Shown here: piece after piece, positions 9,795 to 18,472 of the stretch
Position numbering within the stretch: position 1 is the first letter of the stretch
Layout: each line of letters opens with the position of its first letter
Assembly: GCA_000205985.2 (NCBI GenBank)
Contig: GG730011.1
Span: forward strand, 1-33,098
DNA from: an uncultured Candidatus Thioglobus sp.
GTDB lineage: Bacteria; Pseudomonadota; Gammaproteobacteria; PS1; Pseudothioglobaceae
DNA: 33,098 nt
Direction of reading: 5' to 3'
Position numbers and translations under genes: made by a program
The notes under the pieces: generated by a model
Database searches by the model: none
Told to the model about the DNA's origin: nothing
The model's input: the letters and a program-made list of their open reading frames with translations, nothing else

Positions 9795-10021
9795 AAAGTT
9801 GTTGTGATAAATAAGTATTGGTTATATTAAAAAGTTAATATATAATCAAAATTTTATATAATTTCAATTTAAAAATAATGAATAAAAATCATTATAAAAC
9901 AATAACCTGTATAAATTATCAGAAGTTATTTTAATATTTGCTTAAAATAATAAACACAAGGTATTTTAATCATATAAAATTCCGTTAAAAGTTTATTTTC
10001 TCACTTAAATAAAGGTTAATT
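9795..10021. other. Divergent, very AT-rich intergenic region
   Basis: These 227 bases separate pdxA (minus) from the first efflux adaptor (plus). A reasonable pdxA promoter is listed separately. For the plus gene the best candidate is TTGCTT at 9938 with TATTTT 18 bases downstream at 9962, which is weak. An AAAGG ribosome site lies about six bases before the ATG at 10022. No RNA gene or strong hairpin was seen. Confidence 0.6.
9821..9849 (-). promoter_or_regulatory. Probable sigma-70 promoter of the pdxA operon
   Basis: On the minus strand TTGATT (9849-9844) is followed after 17 bases by TATAAC (9826-9821). Transcription would begin about 20 bases before the pdxA ATG. Both boxes are close to consensus, but the region is so AT-rich that chance matches are common. 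Confidence 0.42.
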
Positions 10022-11170
10022 ATGAGCTTACCAATTGCGCCCTTAGTAACATCCGTTTTATTAACATTTTCACTCCCTTCTCAAGCACAAATTATCAATC
10101 AAAATTCCGATAGTTTTGATTCCGTTTACAACCTTCAAACAGTTAGTGGCATGTCATTAGACAAAAGAGCCCTTTTAGGGGGTGCTGTTATCTCCTCCGC
10201 TGAGGTTAATTTATCAGCCCAAGTGTCGGGTGATGTTTTAATCGTTGGTGGTAGAGAAGGTGACATGTTTAAACAAGGCTCCACTTTAGTAACTTTGGAG
10301 CAAGAATCCATTCAAGCACAAAGAGATTCCACTTACGCTGAAATCTCATCTGCCAATGAGGCGCTTAGAAATGCTGGCGTGCAATATTCACAATCCATTG
10401 TTTCTCCAAATTCAGGCGGTATGCTTGGCGGTCTTCCAGGCATGTTCTCTATGTTTACCGACCCAATGTTAAAAATGAGTGGCCAGGGTAATCCTGAATT
10501 TGACAAATTTGCCAGTAGAACCTCGCGTTATACCGATTATCAACAAGCTAAAAATAGACTTAAACAAGCAGAGCTCAAGTTAAAACAAGTTGAAGAGCGC
10601 CTTAAAGATGCTAATGTAGTTGCCCCTTTTGATGGGGTTATTGTGGTTAAGAATATCAATAAAGGCGATGTGGTTCAATCAGGGCAAACCTTAATAAAAT
10701 TCGCCAACATTAAAAATCTACAAGTTGAAGTAAATGTGCCTTCTCGTTTAGTCAGAAGCCTAAAACTTAATAAAAAATACCGCATAAAGTTAGACATTGC
10801 TAACATTGTTGTTGATGCGGCTTTAGCGCAGATTTACCCAATTGCTGATAACGCTAAGCACAGTGTTAAAGTAAAGTTTGATTTACCAGAAGGAATTCCA
10901 GTGTTGCCTGGTGCGTATGCAGAGGTGGAAATTTTTGAAACTGATTCAGGTATCTTAACACCGGTTATTTTAGAAACAGCGGTTATGTGGCGTTCTAGCT
11001 TACCAAGTGTTTTTGTGATTAACCCAAAGACAGGTAAGACTGAGTTAAGATTTATTCGACTTGGAGAGCAGGTAGGTAAAAGCAAGAAAAGTGTTTTATC
11101 AGGCTTAAAGATTGGTGAAAAAATTGTTACTAATCCGAACATCTTAATGATTTCAGGAATGAATATTTAA
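10022..11170 (+). CDS. RND efflux periplasmic adaptor (membrane fusion protein), plus-strand unit
   Basis: This 382-residue adaptor would link an inner-membrane RND pump to an outer-membrane channel. A hydrophobic N-terminal segment ending QAQ (about 1-23) looks like a signal peptide but lacks the usual lysine or arginine. The order is then a first biotinyl-lipoyl half (about 60-95), an alpha-hairpin (about 97-195), the second lipoyl half with APFDGVIVVK (about 201-230), and beta-barrel and membrane-proximal parts. The hairpin tip carries a Met-rich insert, MLGGLPGMFSMFTDPMLKM, with Met134, 141, 144, 149 and 152. Its minus-strand paralog at 18473-19594 shares this insert. It is seven bases upstream of the broken pump gene. 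The substrate cannot be told. Confidence 0.88.
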   Translation: MSLPIAPLVTSVLLTFSLPSQAQIINQNSDSFDSVYNLQTVSGMSLDKRALLGGAVISSAEVNLSAQVSGDVLIVGGREGDMFKQGSTLVTLEQESIQAQRDSTYAEISSANEALRNAGVQYSQSIVSPNSGGMLGGLPGMFSMFTDPMLKMSGQGNPEFDKFASRTSRYTDYQQAKNRLKQAELKLKQVEERLKDANVVAPFDGVIVVKNINKGDVVQSGQTLIKFANIKNLQVEVNVPSRLVRSLKLNKKYRIKLDIANIVVDAALAQIYPIADNAKHSVKVKFDLPEGIPVLPGAYAEVEIFETDSGILTPVILETAVMWRSSLPSVFVINPKTGKTELRFIRLGEQVGKSKKSVLSGLKIGEKIVTNPNILMISGMNI

Positions 11171-11177
11171 TAAAATT

Positions 11178-11582
11178 ATGCCACATCAGCATCATCAGCA
11201 CGACGACTTATCGAAAGATAAGAACATAAAAGAAGAGTTTATTAAAGAGGCTTATAGAGACTATGAACTCGGCATCGCAGGAAAACTAACCAAAGCTTTC
11301 ATTACTTCACCATTGTCAATCATCTTATTCTTTGCCATGCTTGGTGCAGGCATCATGGGCTTGATTTCAACACCTAGACAAGAAGATCCTCAAATATCCG
11401 TTCCACTGATCGATCTTTTTGTTGAATATCCTGGCGCTTCATCCGATGAAGTTTCTAACATTATCATTAAACCTTTAGAGCGTTTAATGTCTCAGATTCT
11501 AGGTGTTAAACACGTTTATTCAGTGAGTGACAAAAGGGCAAGGCATCATCACCCGTTGAGTTTGACGTGGGTCAAGTCATGA
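11178..11582 (+). pseudogene. Segment A of the broken pump: N-terminal tail, TM1, start of porter domain
   Basis: This open stretch would encode 134 residues. It has a His-rich start (MPHQHHQH), TM1 and the segment TPRQEDPQISVPLIDLF, which is nearly identical to the paralog. From codon 120 (after the AAAA run at 11532) the residues are out of frame nonsense up to the TGA at 11580-11582. Confidence 0.7.
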
Positions 11583-11633
11583 ATGCCTCAATCATTAAAG
11601 TACGTGATAAGATGCTAGCAAATCTAGAACTTT

Positions 11634-12302
11634 ATGCCACCTGGTGCTCGAAAACCACTAATCAAGCCTAAGGAAATCGACGACGTTCCAATCATTATTT
11701 TAACTCTATGGTCCAAGGTATTGGACGATGGTCAATTGCGATCTTTAGGTTTAGAATTGCTGCAACAACTTGAAAAAGTAAAAGACACAAACAACGGCTT
11801 TGTTGTCGGTGGCCGTAAAGAATCCTTCCATATTGATGTTTATCCAGGTCGATTGGCGGGTTACAACATATCCATCCAGCAAATTGCTAGCACCATCGGC
11901 TCTGCTAATATCAGTAAACACACCGGTGATATTGAACTTAACGGCTTTAAGATGGAGGTTTACTCAGGTGACTTCTTTAAAAAGGTTGAAGACATTGAAA
12001 ACTTAGTAATCGCTGTTAATGATGGAATGCCTGTTTACGTTCGTGATGTTGCGGATGTGTATTACGCACCTGAAGACACACTTCAAATGGTCAACTATTA
12101 CACTGGAAAGGCTAATAAAACTGACCAAAAAGCCGCTGGTGATCAAGCTGTTACCATCGCCATTGCGAAAAAATTTGGTACCAATGGTGTTGAAGTAGCA
12201 GCTAATATTTTGGCAAAAGTGGAGGAATTAAAAGGCCGATTGATTCCAGACAATGTGCACGTTAGTGTTACTAGAGATTACGGCAAAATCTGCCAAAGAT
12301 AA
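11634..12302 (+). pseudogene. Segment B of the broken pump: N-terminal porter and docking part
   Basis: The stretch covers MPPGARKPLIKPKEIDDVPI through VTRDYGK, equal to residues about 145-372 of the intact paralog. Its ATG at 11634 is an internal methionine codon, not a real start. After the AAAA at 12285 the frame is lost and ends at TAA 12300-12302. Confidence 0.7.
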
Positions 12303-13467
12303 AGTTAATTCACTGATTAAAAAACTCTTCATTGCAACAGGCGCAGTAACACTATTGGTTTGGTTTGCGCTTGGCGTTCGACCAGCAATTGTTGTTACCT
12401 TGGTTATTCCTGTTGTTCTTCTGATGACTATTTTCTCGGCCTGGATTTTAGGCATGACCATCGATAGGGTGAGTTTATTCGCACTGATTTTCTCAATTGG
12501 TATTTTGGTGGATGATGCAATTGTAGTAACTGAGAACATATATCGACGATGGCTCATTGATAATAAAATTACCATCGGTACAGCGATTGATGCTGTGCGT
12601 GAGGTGGGCAATCCAACCATTCTAGCAACTTTTACAGTAGTTGCGGCACTGGTACCAATGGCTGCAGTGAGTGGCATGATGGGTCCATACATGGCGCCAA
12701 TTCCAGTACTGGGTTCTGTGGCAATGATGTTTTCATTGTTTGCAGCCTTTGTGTTTACACCGTACTTTATTATGAAGTTTGTACCGCCTCTGAATGTATT
12801 GCATAAGATGCATGAAAAAGAAGAAAGAGAAGGTAAAGTATTGCATGCATTCTTCCACAATACGATTACAAAACTATTTAATGTAAAATTTTACGGCATG
12901 ACTTTCATGGTTGGATTGGTCGTCGCCTTCTTTATGTCAATGTCAATGTTCTACACCACCGCAGTGCCGGTAAAAATGCTACCATTGGATAATAAGTCAG
13001 AGTTTGGTGTGGTGCTGGACATGCCGGATGGAACGGCATTAGCCGATACAGCATCCACGTTGCATAAAATGGCACAAGTATTGCGTAATGTACCCGAAGT
13101 TGTGGCCGTACAGTCTTATACAGGTACTGCCAAACCATTTGATTTTAATGGTTTGGTTCGCCATTACTATTTAAGGAAAAACTCATCAGAAGGTGAATTA
13201 CAAATCCAATTAGCCGGAAAGGGCGATCGTAAAAGATCCAGTCATGAAATTGCATTAGAAGCCAGAGAACTGGTCAAACAAATTGCCAGTGATGCGGGTG
13301 CAAATTACGCTGTGGTTGAGATGCCGCCAGGTCCTCCAGTATTGCGCCCTGTAGTGGCAGAAGTTTATGGCCCTAATAAAGAAACACGCCGTAAGCTTGC
13401 CCGTGATCTAACAGAGTTATTTGTAGAATCTGGCACCATGACAGATATCGACAACTTAATTTCGTGA
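12253..13467 (+). pseudogene. Segment C of the broken pump: TM2-TM7 and porter subdomain PC1
   Basis: True pump sequence begins near 12289 (SAKDKVNSLIKKLF); the first dozen codons are in the wrong frame. It covers the TM2-TM6 bundle, the TM4 motif GILVDDAIVVTENI with codons GAT GAT at 12511-12516, and the periplasmic part with VVEMPPGPPVLRPVVAEVYG. It stops at TGA 13465-13467, just after the TTT run. Confidence 0.7.
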
Positions 13468-13477
13468 TGAATATCCT

Positions 13478-14683
13478 GTGATTAATTTCCAAGTAGATAC
13501 TGAAAAAGCCTCTCGCTTTGGTGTGAGTGTGCAAACCATTCAACAAACACTAGCAATGGCAATGAGTAGCTATAACGTAGGCAGTATTCGTCTTAAAAAT
13601 GCTTTAGAGCCATCCTTTATTCGCTTACAAGTGCCGTTGTCTAAGCGTTCACAATTATCATATTTAACCCAGCTTCCAGTACCTTCTCAGCACGGTGGTT
13701 TAATTCCAATATCTGAGCTTGGATCTTTTACTTTTAAAAAGCAAGACGATCTAATTTTTCATAAGGACTTAGCAGACGTTGAATACGTACTAGGTGAGCC
13801 TATCGGTCGCTTGAGTGCCCCTATTTATGCAATGATGGGTGTGGATGATTTATTGTTAAGATACCAAACCATTGATGGTAAAGAGTTACAAGGCGAGTAC
13901 TTAGGCCCGCCTGAAGACCAAACTATACCTGGTTTTGAGTGGGGTGGTGAGTGGACAGTAACCTATGAAACCTTTAGAGACATGGGCACAGCGTTTGGCG
14001 TTGCGCTAATCGTTATTTATATGTTGGTGGTTTGGCAATTTGGTAATTTTATAATCCCTGCAGTGATCATGGCGCCAATTCCTTTAACATTGCTTGGTAT
14101 CGTACCTGGACATTGGATGATGGGTGCAGAGTTCACCGCCACATCCATGATTGGCTGGATTGCCTTAGCCGGTATTATCGTAAGAAACTCCATTCTATTG
14201 GTGGACTTTACCGTACAAGAATACGCCAAAGGCATTCCTTTCTTTGACGCTGTAATCAATTCATGTGCTTCTCGCACACGTCCAATTTTAATCACAGCTT
14301 TTGCTTTAGTTGGTGGTTCAAGCGTTATCTTGACAGACCCTATTTTCCAAGGCATGGCAATTTCATTATTGTTTGGTGTGTTGATCTCAACAGTGTTAAC
14401 ACTCATCGTAATTCCGTTAGGAACCTTATCGGCTGGTGAAGATTCGTGTCGTAGCATTGCCGTTAATATGGGCTTACTACCAGGTGACTCTGATGCAGAC
14501 GCCAAATACAACGTAGCAAAACCTGTAAAGAAAAAAGAAGATAAAGCTGAAAGAGCCTCCAAAACAAAAGAATGGGCAAAAAGCCTTCTTGAAAAGAAAA
14601 AGAAAAGCAAGGAAAAAGACGACGGTGATGAAAAAATAGACACCAATGGTTTGCTTAAGAAAGAAGATAAAAGTGATTTATAG
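13478..14683 (+). pseudogene. Segment D of the broken pump: C-terminal porter, TM8-TM12 and lysine-rich tail
   Basis: The GTG at 13478 is an internal valine codon of the original reading. The segment carries the C-terminal periplasmic part, then TM8-TM12 with WIALAGIIVRNSILLVDF, corresponding to the TM10 proton-relay region of AcrB. About 50 residues of Lys, Glu and Asp follow the last membrane segment, from roughly KPVKKKEDKAE to the end. Confidence 0.7.
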
Positions 14684-14722
14684 GATTAGATAAATCCTTT
14701 TTAAGGGAATTTCTAAATATTT

Positions 14723-14763
14723 AAAAAAAACCAATACTAGTCAAACTAATGTTGGTTTTTTTT
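14723..14763 (+). terminator. Rho-independent terminator after the plus-strand RND unit
   Basis: AACCAATACTAG and CTAATGTTGGTT form a 12-base stem (one mismatch and one wobble) around a TCAAA loop, followed by eight T. A run of eight A before the stem could allow some activity on the other strand too. It sits 40 bases after the pump stop and 47 before the TusA-like gene. Confidence 0.8.
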
Positions 14764-14809
14764 CATTTATAAGTTACATAAAAAATTTAATTTTAATATT
14801 GTTGCAACA

Positions 14810-15121
14810 ATGTGGCCTTCTACCAATAAAACCAATTTAGTGCAGAATGCCAAATCTGGAATTAGAGCACTCGTCAGTTTTGATAACGATATAGCTATAA
14901 TCGATGTTCGTGGTCAAACTTGCCCGGGTTATCTTTTAGCTATTAATAAAGCAGTTGATGAGCTTAATCCAAAAACTAAAGCAAAACTGCTAATGACATA
15001 CCCACCATGTATTGAAGATGTTAAGGCGTGGTGTAATAGTAAAGGCATAGATTATTTATCTCTTGAAAAGAGTGATAAAGTTTGGGTTGCTTGGATACAA
15101 AAAAACAGTATAGATGTTTAA
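14810..15121 (+). CDS. TusA/SirA-like sulfur carrier protein
   Basis: This 103-residue protein contains a TusA-type domain from about residue 30: IIDVRGQTCPGYLLAINKAVDEL, with the single conserved sulfur-accepting cysteine in TCPGY, where TusA has the CPxP motif. A second cysteine is at PPCIEDVKAWCNS. TusA proteins pass persulfide sulfur to tRNA thiolation or, in sulfur oxidisers, to the dissimilatory sulfur pathway. The missing second proline and the 28-residue N-terminal extension make this a divergent member. The start is uncertain because no clear ribosome site precedes the ATG. It lies between two convergent efflux units, just after a terminator. Confidence 0.75.
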   Translation: MWPSTNKTNLVQNAKSGIRALVSFDNDIAIIDVRGQTCPGYLLAINKAVDELNPKTKAKLLMTYPPCIEDVKAWCNSKGIDYLSLEKSDKVWVAWIQKNSIDV

Positions 15122-15185
15122 CTTACTGGCTTAATTTGGATTAACCATTTTGGCTTTTGAGAAAGAGCTTTACTAAAAGCTATTG

Positions 15186-18100
15186 CTAGCTTTCATGCTT
15201 ACGTTCCACAAAAACCTTTTCACCGGCACTGATACAGCCTAGCGGAATAACCACTAAAGTAAGTAGGGTGGATACAAACACACCAAAGAGTAACGAAATT
15301 GCCATACCTTGGAAAATAGGGTCAAACAAAATAACCATCGAACCAAGAATAAGTGCAAAAGCAGTAATCAGAATTGGGCGAGTTCTTGACTTAGCTGAAA
15401 GAATTACCGCATCCATTAATGGTATGCCACCTCGGAATGCATTGGTGGTGAAATCAACCATTAAGATGGAGTTTCTTACAATGATGCCAGCTAAGGCAAT
15501 CCAACCAATCATAGATGTGGCGGTGAACTCTGCACCCAACAACCAGTGCCCAGGTACGATACCAAGCAGTGTTAATGGAATAGGGGACATGATAATGGCG
15601 GGAATGGTAAAGTTGCCAAACGCCCAAACCACCAACATGTAAATAGCGACCAGTGCCACACCAAAGGCTATACCCATGTCTCTAAAGGTTTCATAGGTTA
15701 CGGTCCATTCTCCGGTCCATTCAAAAGCACTTTGTTTGTCATTTTCTGGTGCACCTGTGTATTCGCCGCTACGAAGTTCTACACCATCAGGGGTAACGTA
15801 ACCTTTTTCTTCAAGAATTCTTTCCACATCAAGCATGGCATAAATAGGAGCACCTAAACGGCCAACGGCATCACCCACTACAAATTCAACGTCTCTTAAG
15901 TCTTTGTGGAAGATAATAGGGTCACGTTTGACTTTAACAAACTTTCCTAATTCTGAGAGCGGAATGATTCTTTGATCCATCGTCATAATTGGTAGATCTC
16001 CTAAACGATGCAGATTCGATCTTTTTTCCACGGGGATGGTTAACACAACGTGAGTTGGCTCGGAAATCAATGATTGAAAAATAGTGGTGGCTTTAAATTC
16101 GCCCATCACCATGGCTAAATGTTGATTGATGGTTTTGACGGAAATTCCCTGACGTGAGGCTTTTTCACGATCAATTTCAAAACGCCAAGTCTCCATGGGG
16201 CTGCGCATTAAATTATCAACGTCGGCAATGATTTCAGATTCACGAAATATTTGTGTGATTTCGCGTGCAACTTGTCGTCTGGTTTGTGCATCGGGCCCGT
16301 GAATTTCTGCAACCACGGTTTGTAAAACTGGAGGACCCGGTGGCATTTCCACCACCGTGATTGCAGCCCCTTCAGCCTGTCCAATGGGTTGCAATTGTTT
16401 GCGTACAGCGCTGGCGATTTCATGGCTAGTACGAGAGCGCTCAGTTTTAGGAATTAACTGAATGGCAATTTCTGACTGCCAAGGGAATTGACGTAAATAA
16501 TAATGACGAACCAAGCCGTTAAAATCAAAAGGTTGGGCGGTGCCAATGTAATTTTGTGTGGCTACAATTTCTTCAATGTTTTCTAATTGTGTAGTAATTT
16601 TATTTGTAAAGTTAGCTGTGGTTGGTAGGGCAGTGCCATCTGGCATGTCAATCACAATGCTAAAATTTGCTTTGTCGTCAAATGGTAGCATTTTTACCGG
16701 AACCGCCGTGTTGTAAAACATGTACAAAGCAGCAAAGAAACTTAAGATTAATCCAAATAGAAAACCATGCCCTAATGTTTTATTTTGGGAGAGGCTAATG
16801 ATAACTTTACGGAAAAAGACATCCATTTTTGCATCAATTTTTTCGTCTCGCTCTTCCATTTTTCGTAATTTTTCCATGCTTGGAATAATCCTCATGGCTA
16901 ACCATGGGGCAAATACGAGTGCTGCTAAAAGAGACAGCACCATAGCCACAGAGCCCAGTGCAGGAATTGGTTCCATGTAAGGCCCCATCATGCCTGAGAT
17001 AAAGCCCATTGGAATTAGCGCTGCTACAACTGTGTAAGTTGCCAAAACGGTAGGATTACCTACCTCGCGTACAGCATCTACGGCCACGTCAGTGTCCATA
17101 GAGCCGGCCATCAGCCAGCGTCTGTAGATGTTTTCGACAATAACAATGGCATTATCAACCAAGAAACCAATTGAGAAAATTAGGGCAAATAGGCTTACTC
17201 TGTCAATGGTGTATCCCATTAGCATGGCAACAAAAACAGTTGCAACCAATACAACGGGAATGGTGAGTAAAACCACGATGGATGGTTTAATGCCAAGACT
17301 AAACCAAACCAGCAGTGTTACAGCAGCCGTCGCTATAAAAAGCTTGAATAACAAATCATTAACTTTAGTGTTGGCACTGTGACCATAATTACGAGTAACC
17401 TCAACGTTAACGTTGCCAGGGATTAGATAGCCTTTTAGGCTTTCAACTTCAGCCAGAATGTTATTCACTACTGTAACACCATTAGAACCACGCTGTTTTG
17501 CAAGAGCAATAGTTACTGCTGATGCACCACGAACTGATTTTTCTCGATCGGTAGCGAGTCCAGTAGAAAAAGTAACAATCTCTTTGGTTTCTTCAGGGGC
17601 TTCTTCTACATTGGCTACGTCTCTTAAAAATACAGGTGTGCCTTTGTGTTGACCAACAACCAATTGCTTAAGATCATCAGCTTTGGCTAAAAAACCACCG
17701 GATTCAACGTAAAGGAATTTATTGTTTATTTCGACAGAACCAACAGTGTGCCCAGTATTAGCAGTTTGTATGGCCTGGACAATTTGACCAGGGCTAACTC
17801 CAAAGCCACCGAGTCGCTCTGGAAGGACTTCAACACGTAGTTGTCGCGATCGTCCACCGGTCACAAAGCCGACACCAGTTAAAGGCACTTGTTTTAAGTG
17901 TTGAAGCACACTAACGCCTAATATTCTAAGTTGATCGTCCTCCACATCTTCAGACCATAATGTGAGCGTAACTGAAGGGACGTCATCCACTTCTTTTGGC
18001 TTGACCATGGGTGGATCAATACCTAGAGGCAATAAGTCTAGACTGGATTGAATTTTGCTGTGAATCTGTACAATGGAAGAACCCATTGGTTCACCCACTT

Positions 18101-18464
18101 TAAATTGAACGGTGATAATTCCGTATTCACGATCACTGGCAGAATAAATATGTTTAATGTTAGGAATCTCACTAAGCACTCTTTCAAATGGATCCACAAC
18201 TTGAGAGGCAACTTCATCGGAAGAAAGTCCTGGTGCTGGAAAGAAGATATCAATCATCGGTACTGAAATTTGTGGATCTTCTTGGCGCGGTGTGGCAATT
18301 AGACCCCATATTCCTATGGCCATCATCGCAATGAACAATAAAGGCGACAGTGGTGAATGAATAAAAGTTTTTGCTAGACCGCCAGAAAAACCAATATCCT
18401 TATCGTCAATAAAAGTTGAAGGTTTTTCTTGATCGTTTGTTGGCTTGTTGTTGGATTCTTGCAT
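15186..18464 (-). CDS. RND efflux permease, intact minus-strand copy
   Basis: This 1,092-residue inner-membrane pump would use the proton gradient to expel a substrate. It has the RND plan: TM1 (about 40-57), first periplasmic porter and docking domains (to about 370), TM2-TM6, second periplasmic domain, and TM8-TM12. The segment TPRQEDPQISVPMIDIF and the later VVEMPPGPPVLQTVVAEIHG are shared with the broken plus-strand copy. TM4 reads GFLVDNAIVIVENI with Asp437-Asn438, where AcrB and the plus-strand copy have two Asp. TM10 has IIVRNSILMVDF. It starts eight bases after its adaptor. No TolC-like channel gene is in the window. The substrate is unknown. Confidence 0.93.
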   Translation of the reverse strand: MQESNNKPTNDQEKPSTFIDDKDIGFSGGLAKTFIHSPLSPLLFIAMMAIGIWGLIATPRQEDPQISVPMIDIFFPAPGLSSDEVASQVVDPFERVLSEIPNIKHIYSASDREYGIITVQFKVGEPMGSSIVQIHSKIQSSLDLLPLGIDPPMVKPKEVDDVPSVTLTLWSEDVEDDQLRILGVSVLQHLKQVPLTGVGFVTGGRSRQLRVEVLPERLGGFGVSPGQIVQAIQTANTGHTVGSVEINNKFLYVESGGFLAKADDLKQLVVGQHKGTPVFLRDVANVEEAPEETKEIVTFSTGLATDREKSVRGASAVTIALAKQRGSNGVTVVNNILAEVESLKGYLIPGNVNVEVTRNYGHSANTKVNDLLFKLFIATAAVTLLVWFSLGIKPSIVVLLTIPVVLVATVFVAMLMGYTIDRVSLFALIFSIGFLVDNAIVIVENIYRRWLMAGSMDTDVAVDAVREVGNPTVLATYTVVAALIPMGFISGMMGPYMEPIPALGSVAMVLSLLAALVFAPWLAMRIIPSMEKLRKMEERDEKIDAKMDVFFRKVIISLSQNKTLGHGFLFGLILSFFAALYMFYNTAVPVKMLPFDDKANFSIVIDMPDGTALPTTANFTNKITTQLENIEEIVATQNYIGTAQPFDFNGLVRHYYLRQFPWQSEIAIQLIPKTERSRTSHEIASAVRKQLQPIGQAEGAAITVVEMPPGPPVLQTVVAEIHGPDAQTRRQVAREITQIFRESEIIADVDNLMRSPMETWRFEIDREKASRQGISVKTINQHLAMVMGEFKATTIFQSLISEPTHVVLTIPVEKRSNLHRLGDLPIMTMDQRIIPLSELGKFVKVKRDPIIFHKDLRDVEFVVGDAVGRLGAPIYAMLDVERILEEKGYVTPDGVELRSGEYTGAPENDKQSAFEWTGEWTVTYETFRDMGIAFGVALVAIYMLVVWAFGNFTIPAIIMSPIPLTLLGIVPGHWLLGAEFTATSMIGWIALAGIIVRNSILMVDFTTNAFRGGIPLMDAVILSAKSRTRPILITAFALILGSMVILFDPIFQGMAISLLFGVFVSTLLTLVVIPLGCISAGEKVFVERKHES

Positions 18465-18472
18465 AAGTATTT

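Larger units (their letters stand above)
11178..14683 (+). pseudogene. RND efflux permease interrupted by five single-base insertions
   Basis: Read as one gene this is a pump of about 1,166 residues, homologous along its whole length to the intact pump at 15186-18464. Five runs each carry one extra base relative to the conserved reading: AAAA at 11532-11535, CCC at 11552-11554, TTT at 11631-11633, AAAA at 12285-12288 and TTT at 13460-13462. Dropping one base from each gives 3,501 bases, exactly 1,167 codons with the stop, and restores family sequence such as DKGQGIITVEFDVGQVMN and DNLIRDEYPVINFQVD across the breaks. Conserved residues are otherwise kept, including the paired Asp in TM4 (GILVDDAIVV). 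The breaks are either very recent decay or base-calling errors. The C-terminus has a lysine-rich tail absent from the paralog. Confidence 0.85.

Noticed and set aside
12228-12860. Open frame of 210 codons on the minus strand inside the broken pump
   Set aside because: It is antisense to conserved membrane segments of the pump and resembles no protein; it comes from the codon pattern of the real gene.
14017-14646. Open frame of 209 codons on the minus strand
   Set aside because: It is antisense to TM8-TM12 and the lysine-rich tail; a serine- and phenylalanine-rich shadow.
15176-15193. Hairpin AAAGCTA-TTGC-TAGCTTT over the stop of the minus pump as a terminator
   Set aside because: AT-rich stem with no proper T run on the minus strand.
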